Positions 57,970 through 64,000 of a stretch of 64,000 bases of DNA are shown here, piece after piece. A program made the translations under genes and the position numbers. A model generated the notes under the pieces. The model did no database searches and had not been told where the DNA came from. It saw only the letters and a program-made list of their open reading frames with translations. Every line of letters starts with the position of its first letter. Position 1 is the first letter of the stretch. The DNA is from Cellvibrio sp. 79 (lineage in GTDB: Bacteria > Pseudomonadota > Gammaproteobacteria > Pseudomonadales > Cellvibrionaceae), in NCBI GenBank assembly GCA_003056245.1, contig MVDH01000001.1, forward strand, positions 863,679-927,678. The letters run 5' to 3'.

Positions 57970-59610
57970 ATGTTATCCTGGTACGAGGGATTAAATTTAC
58001 GTTGGAAGTTGCGTCTTCCATTGTTGTTGTTAGTGATTTTGGTGTTGTACATGGGGCTACACGCCATTAGCACCAGTAAAACATTGGGTAACAATGCGAT
58101 TAGTATTGCCAAAGTCAATCTGCCCGAAATTCAATTGCTAATTCAAGCCGACAGGGATTTATACCAGTCGTTAACAGCCGAACGAGCCTTGTTGCAGGTC
58201 GAGTCAAGCCAACATGCGGCGCTATTTACCGAGCAGGCTGATAACGCAAAGCAGGCTCAGGATCGCGTTTATCAATCCCTCGATATTTCCACGAGTTCAA
58301 CACCGGCCGAGCGCGAAGAATTTACCCGTCGCTATAACACCTGGAAAGAAGCGGCGGCGGATGTGATCAACACCGCGCGTTTAAGTGATGACGCCAGCCG
58401 TGTTTCGGCTACTGAAAAATCCTACGGTTCTGCATCAAAAGCATTTCAACATTTACGCGATTACATTGATGAGTTGCAAGAAAAGCGTCTTGTTGAGGTG
58501 GATGAATACACTAAACAAATTGATCATGACCTTGATGCAAGTGCCAAACAATTATTTGCAATTGTAGTCATTGCTACTTTGGTGAGCTTGCTTGCCGCAT
58601 TTTTCTTACCTTTATTGGTTGCAAATCAAGTGCGTGGTATCAGTGATCGCATCCAGAATATTGCCGAGGGCGATGGCGATTTAACGATCCGCGTTCCTGT
58701 TACGACTAACGATGAGCTCGGTGAATTATCTGCGCACGTCAATGTGTTTATGGAAAAGTTGCAGCGGATTATCGCGAGTGTTTTACAAAATACAAATGAG
58801 GTTTCAAAGGCGGCTGAGTCGTTATTAAGCGTATCCAGCAATAGCCAAAAAGCCGCTGATGATCAATGCCATGCAATTACTATGGTGGTTACCGCAGTCA
58901 ATGAATTAACCATGGCGATCCAGGAGGTTGCGCGCAATACCAGTAGCACAGCGCAAAATACCAAAGACGCCACGGAAATTACCGAACTGGGTCAAGAGCG
59001 TATTCGAATAGCAGTAGAGCATGTGAAAGGATTGGCTGCGCGCATTCATGAAACGGCAGAATTTATGTCAAAGCTTGAAGGTGAAGCTAAAAATGTAACC
59101 TCGGTTATTGATGTAATTCGTGGTGTTGCCGAACAAACTAATTTGCTCGCGTTGAATGCGGCAATCGAGGCGGCGCGTGCTGGTGAGCAGGGGCGAGGAT
59201 TTGCAGTGGTGGCTGATGAGGTGAGAACGCTTGCGAGCCGAACCCAACAATCCACCGGTGATATCCAGGGTATGTTGAGTCAACTGCAATCCGGTGTGCA
59301 GCATGCAGTGACTGCGATGGGTAATAGCGAAATCCTGACTAATGATGCAGTAACTTCGGCGAGTGATGCGGGTAGTTCCCTTGCGGGTATTAATTCTGCG
59401 GTGCGAGAGATAGCGGATATGACTACGCAAATTGCTACTGCCGCTGAAGAGCAAAGTTCAGTGACCTCTGAAATTGATCGTAACCTGGTGCAGATAAATT
59501 CTCTTGCAATGAACACTGCAGAAGGTGCATCCAAAACAGCGCAAGAAAGCCAGCGTTTGAATCAATTGTCGATTCAGTTGCGGCAATTGGTGGGGCAATT
59601 CAAAGTTTGA
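57970..59610 (+). CDS. Methyl-accepting chemotaxis protein (4HB-like periplasmic domain, HAMP, signalling domain)
   Basis: Two TM helices, HAMP (VRGISDRIQNIAEGDGDLTIRV), EQTNLLALNAAIEAARAGEQGRGFAVVADEVRTLASRT. Confidence 0.95.
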   Translation: MLSWYEGLNLRWKLRLPLLLLVILVLYMGLHAISTSKTLGNNAISIAKVNLPEIQLLIQADRDLYQSLTAERALLQVESSQHAALFTEQADNAKQAQDRVYQSLDISTSSTPAEREEFTRRYNTWKEAAADVINTARLSDDASRVSATEKSYGSASKAFQHLRDYIDELQEKRLVEVDEYTKQIDHDLDASAKQLFAIVVIATLVSLLAAFFLPLLVANQVRGISDRIQNIAEGDGDLTIRVPVTTNDELGELSAHVNVFMEKLQRIIASVLQNTNEVSKAAESLLSVSSNSQKAADDQCHAITMVVTAVNELTMAIQEVARNTSSTAQNTKDATEITELGQERIRIAVEHVKGLAARIHETAEFMSKLEGEAKNVTSVIDVIRGVAEQTNLLALNAAIEAARAGEQGRGFAVVADEVRTLASRTQQSTGDIQGMLSQLQSGVQHAVTAMGNSEILTNDAVTSASDAGSSLAGINSAVREIADMTTQIATAAEEQSSVTSEIDRNLVQINSLAMNTAEGASKTAQESQRLNQLSIQLRQLVGQFKV

Positions 59611-59633
59611 TTTGTGTTTATGGATTTAAAAAC

Positions 59634-59666
59634 AAAAACCGGAGCTTTTGGGCTCCGGTTTTTTTA
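59634..59666. terminator. Bidirectional terminator between MCP and suhB
   Basis: aaaaaccggagcttttgggctccggttttttt. Confidence 0.88.
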
Positions 59667-59682
59667 TCAATACAGTGCGATT

Positions 59683-60486
59683 TTATTTTAAGTGGCCGAG
59701 GTTTTTTTGTACGATCTGTAAAATCGGCTTAAACACTTTTGGTGAGCCGCACACAATATGGCCGGTTTCCAGGTAATCGGCACCGCCGTTGAAATCGCTT
59801 ACCAAACCGCCGGCTTCTTTTACTAACAGGATGCCACCCGCAATATCCCACTCATTTAAATTCATTTCCCAGAATGCATCGAAACGACCGGCAGCAACAT
59901 ATGCCAGATCCAGTGCTGCTGAGCCGCATCGGCGAATACCGGAGGTTTGGCCAGCAATTTCTTGCACGCACGCAAGGTAAGGAATGATGTGTTCAAACGC
60001 ATAACCACTGAAGGGAATGCCGGTGCCAATCAATGCCCCCTCAAGCCCGCGACGGCTGGATACACGCAGGCGACGGCCATTCAATGTTGCACCGCGACCG
60101 CGACTTGCGGTGAATTCTTCGCGTTTGATTGGATCAATAACCACTGCGTGTTCAATCTGGCCTTTGTATTTGCAAGCGATTGAAACTGAAAAGTGCGGCA
60201 AGCCGTGGATGAAATTGGTGGTGCCATCGAGCGGATCGATGATCCATTCGTAATCGGAGTTTTTACCGGGTTGGGAGCCGCCTTCTTCGCCACGGAAACT
60301 GTGATCGGGATAGGCTTTGCGGAGGTGATAAATGATTTCTTTTTCAGCCGCTTTATCAACTTCCGTTACGAAGTCATTGCGACTTTTGGTCTCGATGGTG
60401 AGCAAGTCAACGCGTTCAAATGCACGTTCAATCAATTCTGCAGCTTTGCGACCAGCGCGCAAAGCGATGTTAATCATGGGTTCCAT
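59683..60486 (-). CDS. suhB: Inositol-1-monophosphatase family protein
   Basis: NDFVTEVDKAAEKEI, GEEGG, WIIDPLDGTTNFIHGLPHFSVSIA, WDIAGGILLVKEAGG. Confidence 0.95.
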   Translation of the reverse strand: MEPMINIALRAGRKAAELIERAFERVDLLTIETKSRNDFVTEVDKAAEKEIIYHLRKAYPDHSFRGEEGGSQPGKNSDYEWIIDPLDGTTNFIHGLPHFSVSIACKYKGQIEHAVVIDPIKREEFTASRGRGATLNGRRLRVSSRRGLEGALIGTGIPFSGYAFEHIIPYLACVQEIAGQTSGIRRCGSAALDLAYVAAGRFDAFWEMNLNEWDIAGGILLVKEAGGLVSDFNGGADYLETGHIVCGSPKVFKPILQIVQKNLGHLK

Positions 60487-60729
60487 AAAGCACCGGGAAT
60501 AAGGGTTTACTGAATAACCAGAATGCGATGAGTTGACCTTGCGGTACTCATTCGAGATCAGGGGTTGTAAAAGAGCGGGGTCGCAGGCGGCATAGGCGCC
60601 TCACACCAAGGGCGCGCAGTATAACGGCAAGCGCCGGTTGCGGCTAGTGATAACTGGAGGCAGGGCGTATGTATCTGTATACTGCGCGCCGTTTTAGCGT
60701 GCACCTCCTTATATACAGTCGAGAATCCT

Positions 60730-61557
60730 ATGTCAGCCCAGCCTTTTTCTAATATCCGTATTGTTTTGGTGAATACCAGCCACCCCGGCAATATCGGTGG
60801 TGCCGCACGGGCGATGAAGAATATGGGGCTGTCGCGCTTGTATCTGGTTTCCCCGCAGGATTTTCCGTCAGATAAGGCAGTATGGCGATCCGCGGGTGCG
60901 ACTGACGTATTGGATAACGCCGTGGTAGTAGAAACTCTTGATGAGGCTATTGCAGGATGCGGCCTGGTGGTAGGAACAAGCGCGCGCGAGCGCCGTATTC
61001 CCTGGCCGTTGCTCGATCCGCGCAAATGCGGTGAAAGTGTTTGGTCAGAAGCGGCCAATCATGAAGTTGCCGTTGTGTTCGGGCGTGAAGATCGCGGCCT
61101 GACCAATGAAGAGTTATATAAATGTAATTACCACGTTCATATCCCGGCTAATCCTGATTACAGCTCGTTGAATCTCGCCACGGCGGTGCAAGTCATTTGT
61201 TACGAAATTCGTATGGCTTATTTATTGGCTGCAGAAGGCAATACGCTTCCCCAATACCAATGGGATATGCCGCCGGCAGAACCCAATTCAATGGAGCTGT
61301 ATTACGACCATCTTGAACAGACCCTGGTTGAGCTGGATTTCCTTGATCGGGACAATCCCAAGCAGACCATGACTCGTCTGCGTCGCCTTTATAACCGCAT
61401 CCGCATGGACCAAATGGAGTTGAATATTCTGCGTGGAGTGCTTACCGCCATGCAAAATTATGTGCATTACAGCAGTAAGGTTATGACCAAGTTGGGGTTC
61501 GAACCGGGCCTGGAATCCATGCGCAAGGTGGCAAAAGAGGATAAAAAACCGGACTGA
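60730..61557 (+). CDS. trmJ: tRNA (cytidine/uridine-2'-O-)-methyltransferase TrmJ
   Basis: IRIVLVNTSHPGNIGGAARAMKNMGLSRLYLVSP, VVFGREDRGLTNEEL, IPANPDYSSLNLATAVQVICYE. Confidence 0.94.
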   Translation: MSAQPFSNIRIVLVNTSHPGNIGGAARAMKNMGLSRLYLVSPQDFPSDKAVWRSAGATDVLDNAVVVETLDEAIAGCGLVVGTSARERRIPWPLLDPRKCGESVWSEAANHEVAVVFGREDRGLTNEELYKCNYHVHIPANPDYSSLNLATAVQVICYEIRMAYLLAAEGNTLPQYQWDMPPAEPNSMELYYDHLEQTLVELDFLDRDNPKQTMTRLRRLYNRIRMDQMELNILRGVLTAMQNYVHYSSKVMTKLGFEPGLESMRKVAKEDKKPD

Positions 61558-61618
61558 ATACATTTGTTTAGGGCGAATGCCGGAGTTTAGGCGGATTTTT
61601 GGCGTTGGAAAAAACGGA

Positions 61619-61643
61619 ATACTTGAGTAAAATACTCGGAATT
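61619..61643 (+). promoter_or_regulatory. Candidate IscR operator upstream of iscR
   Basis: atacttgagtaaaatactcggaatt: dyad TTGAGTAAAATACTCGG closely resembling the type 1 IscR box (ATAxYYGACTRWWWYAGTCRR). Confidence 0.65.
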
Positions 61644-61722
61644 AAAGCCATGGCAGGATCATGGCAACCAAGCTACCGCAACCATACTCAGTATCCAGGA
61701 TTTATACGAGGCGTTTTCGCTT

Positions 61723-62208
61723 ATGAGACTCACCACCAAAGGCCGCTATGCCGTTACCGCAATGCTGGATTTGGCGCTTCATAGCGAACAAGGTCCGGTT
61801 AGCCTGGCTGATATTTCTGCCCGCCAGGGAATTTCCTTGTCTTATCTGGAGCAGTTATTTGCCCGTTTGCGCCACTTCAAATTGGTTAAAAGTGTTCGCG
61901 GGCCTGGTGGTGGTTATCGTTTGGAAGGTGACACCGCCACTATTTCTATCGCCCAAGTGGTTGATGCCGTAAGTGAATCACTGGATGCAACTCGTTGTGA
62001 GGGCAAGGGTAACTGTCACGAAGGTGAAGTTTGTCTAACGCACCATTTGTGGGAAGACTTGAGTGCGCAGATCCACCGCTTCCTGAGTGAGATTACGTTA
62101 GCTGATTTGGTGGCACGCAACGACATACAGATGGTGCGCCAGCGTCAGGATCTACGTTTAGCGAGTATCCACGATGAAACACATATTGCTGTAAGCGAAA
62201 TTCTTTAA
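61723..62208 (+). CDS. iscR: Fe-S cluster assembly transcriptional regulator IscR (Rrf2 family)
   Basis: [45 protein letters not shown]-x5-C-x5-C-x2-H cluster ligands ([17 protein letters not shown]). Confidence 0.95.
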   Translation: MRLTTKGRYAVTAMLDLALHSEQGPVSLADISARQGISLSYLEQLFARLRHFKLVKSVRGPGGGYRLEGDTATISIAQVVDAVSESLDATRCEGKGNCHEGEVCLTHHLWEDLSAQIHRFLSEITLADLVARNDIQMVRQRQDLRLASIHDETHIAVSEIL

Positions 62209-62226
62209 CCGAGGGCACTCACTGTT

Positions 62227-63387
62227 TTGCGCAAACCCGTCTATCTAGATTATGCCGCAACCACTCCGGTTGCACCGCTCGTGGCAGCGCGGATGGCAGA
62301 GTGTTTGACATTAGAAGGAACTTTTGCGAACCCTGCATCGCGGTCACATATGTTCGGATGGCAAGCCGAGGAACAAGTAGAAAACGCACGCGCGCAAGTT
62401 GCCGCGCTAATTAATGCAGATCCACGCGAAGTCGTATGGACTAGCGGCGCCACCGAAGCCAACAATCTGGCACTTAAAGGAATAGCTGAATCATATCGCA
62501 CGCAATATAAAGTTGGCGGGCATATTGTGGTATCGGCGATTGAACATAAAGCGGTGTTGGATCCTGCAGCATGGTTGGAAACCCAAGGGTTTCGCATAAC
62601 GCGTATCACGCCAACTAAAGAAGGAATTATCAGTACCGATTTACTGTCTGCTGCACTGGAGCCGGATACTTTTTTAGTCAGCATAATGCAAGTCAATAAT
62701 GAATTGGGTTGCATTAATGATGTAAAAGCATTAGCTGCGTTATGTAAATCGCACAATGTTTTAATGCATTGCGATGCGGCACAAGGTGCCGGAAAAATTG
62801 CGTTAGATGTTAAAGATTTGGGTGTGGATTTATTGTCGCTGTCGGCGCATAAATTTTACGGACCCAAAGGTGCTGGTGCGTTGTATGTGCGCCGCTCTGG
62901 TGATGTAAAAGTTGCAGCGCAAATTCACGGTGGTGGTCATGAGCGTGGTATGCGTTCAGGCACTTTGGCAACGCATCAATTGGTAGGAATGGGCGAGGCG
63001 GCGCGGTTTGCTGCGGAGCAGTTAGAAACCGATTCAATACGTATCACTCGGTTGCGTGATCGTTTATGGCAGGGATTGGCAGATTTGCCCGGTATTCATC
63101 GCAATGGTTCTGAACTTAATTGTGTGGGCGGAATTTTAAATATCGCGTTTGGCGACATTGATGGTGAGATGCTCTTGTTGTCGTTGCGCGATCTTGCAGT
63201 TTCCAGTGGTTCTGCATGCAATTCGGCCAGTATGTCTCCGAGTTATGTATTGAAAGCGATTGGATTAAGTGATGAAGCAGCGCAGGCGTCGCTGCGTTTT
63301 AGCATTGGTCGTTACACCACTGCTGATGAAATTGAATTTGCGATTGAACACATTCGCAGTGTAATCGCCAAGCTGCAAAAAGCGTGA
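62227..63387 (+). CDS. Cysteine desulfurase, IscS/NifS class
   Basis: [58 protein letters not shown] active-site loop. Confidence 0.92.
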   Translation: MRKPVYLDYAATTPVAPLVAARMAECLTLEGTFANPASRSHMFGWQAEEQVENARAQVAALINADPREVVWTSGATEANNLALKGIAESYRTQYKVGGHIVVSAIEHKAVLDPAAWLETQGFRITRITPTKEGIISTDLLSAALEPDTFLVSIMQVNNELGCINDVKALAALCKSHNVLMHCDAAQGAGKIALDVKDLGVDLLSLSAHKFYGPKGAGALYVRRSGDVKVAAQIHGGGHERGMRSGTLATHQLVGMGEAARFAAEQLETDSIRITRLRDRLWQGLADLPGIHRNGSELNCVGGILNIAFGDIDGEMLLLSLRDLAVSSGSACNSASMSPSYVLKAIGLSDEAAQASLRFSIGRYTTADEIEFAIEHIRSVIAKLQKA

Positions 63388-63421
63388 AGCTTTTACGTGT
63401 GCAGCCCAGAAGGTAGATATC

Positions 63422-64000
63422 ATGTCTGAACAAGTCGAACACCTCATTAAAAAAGAATACGCTGCTGGTTTTCATACCAACATCGCTTCTGAAACCCTGC
63501 CGCCGGGATTAAACGAAGATGTTATTCGTTTTATTTCCGCTAAAAAGTCCGAACCGGAATGGCTGCTGGAATGGCGATTGAAAGCCTATAAAGCTTGGCA
63601 GGAGATGAGTGAACCAACCTGGGCGCATGTGAAATACGATGAAATTGATTTTCAGGCGGTTTCGTATTATTCCGCGCCTAAATCAATGGATGAAAAACCA
63701 AAAAGCCTGGATGAAGTTGATCCGGAATTGTTGCGCACCTACGAAAAACTCGGTATTCCGCTGCATGAACAAGCTGCACTGGCTGGTGTTGCAATGGATG
63801 TGGTATTTGACTCGGTTTCGGTCGTCACTACGTTCCGTGAAAAATTACTGGAAGCGGGAGTGATTTTTTGTTCAATCAGTGAGGCGGTACAAAAATATCC
63901 CGAGCTGATTAAAAAATATTTGGGCTCTGTTGTTCCGCAAAAAGATAACTTCTATGCAGCGTTGAATTCAGCGGTATTTTCTGACGGCTCTTTCGTGTAC
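63422..64000 (+). CDS. sufB: Fe-S cluster assembly protein SufB, 3' truncated by window end (not in the ORF track)
   Basis: ATG at 63422 opens [87 protein letters not shown] with no stop to base 64000. Confidence 0.95.
   Translation, partial: MSEQVEHLIKKEYAAGFHTNIASETLPPGLNEDVIRFISAKKSEPEWLLEWRLKAYKAWQEMSEPTWAHVKYDEIDFQAVSYYSAPKSMDEKPKSLDEVDPELLRTYEKLGIPLHEQAALAGVAMDVVFDSVSVVTTFREKLLEAGVIFCSISEAVQKYPELIKKYLGSVVPQKDNFYAALNSAVFSDGSFVY

Noticed and set aside
62250-62756. 168-aa minus-strand ORF
   Set aside because: Antisense inside the cysteine desulfurase gene.
1-64000. tRNA/rRNA genes, insertion sequences, integrases, CRISPR arrays
   Set aside because: Looked for on both strands; none could be supported.

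Overview
The window reads as a gammaproteobacterial chromosome segment, probably Cellvibrio-like (inferred from gene content only). Left part (1-14.3 kb): partial pheA, tyrA, cysD, cysN, a ComEA-like HhH protein, pyrF and cmk, then a four-gene sugar-nucleotide block (PMM/PGM, galU, manC/algA type, ugd) lying between cmk and rpsA, then ihfB. 15-20 kb: a chemoreceptor coupled to a small membrane-anchored NIT-like protein, a DUF2062 protein and ComEC. 20.2-35.2 kb: a glycogen/trehalose and stress block (glgX, DUF2934, treY, treZ, glgA, MscS channel, two small stress-type proteins, treS-maltokinase fusion). 35.3-51.8 kb is the accessory region: a small Cys-rich secreted protein, a decayed copy of the treS 3' end, a type I secretion ABC transporter and HlyD adaptor, three exported small proteins resembling lysozyme inhibitors (one PliG/PliI-like and frameshifted, two LprI/DUF1311-like paralogues), and a 2676-aa RTX protein whose N-terminus looks like a GH24 (T4-type) lysozyme with E/D/T residues in place. 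I propose this is a T1SS-delivered peptidoglycan-hydrolase RTX toxin/adhesin with co-encoded lysozyme-inhibitor immunity proteins. Right part (51.9-64 kb): EVE protein, RNase II, K+/H+ antiporter, gabD, MCP, suhB, trmJ, iscR (with a recognisable IscR-type operator), iscS-like and a partial sufB. All assignments come from reading the sequence; no database searches were run.
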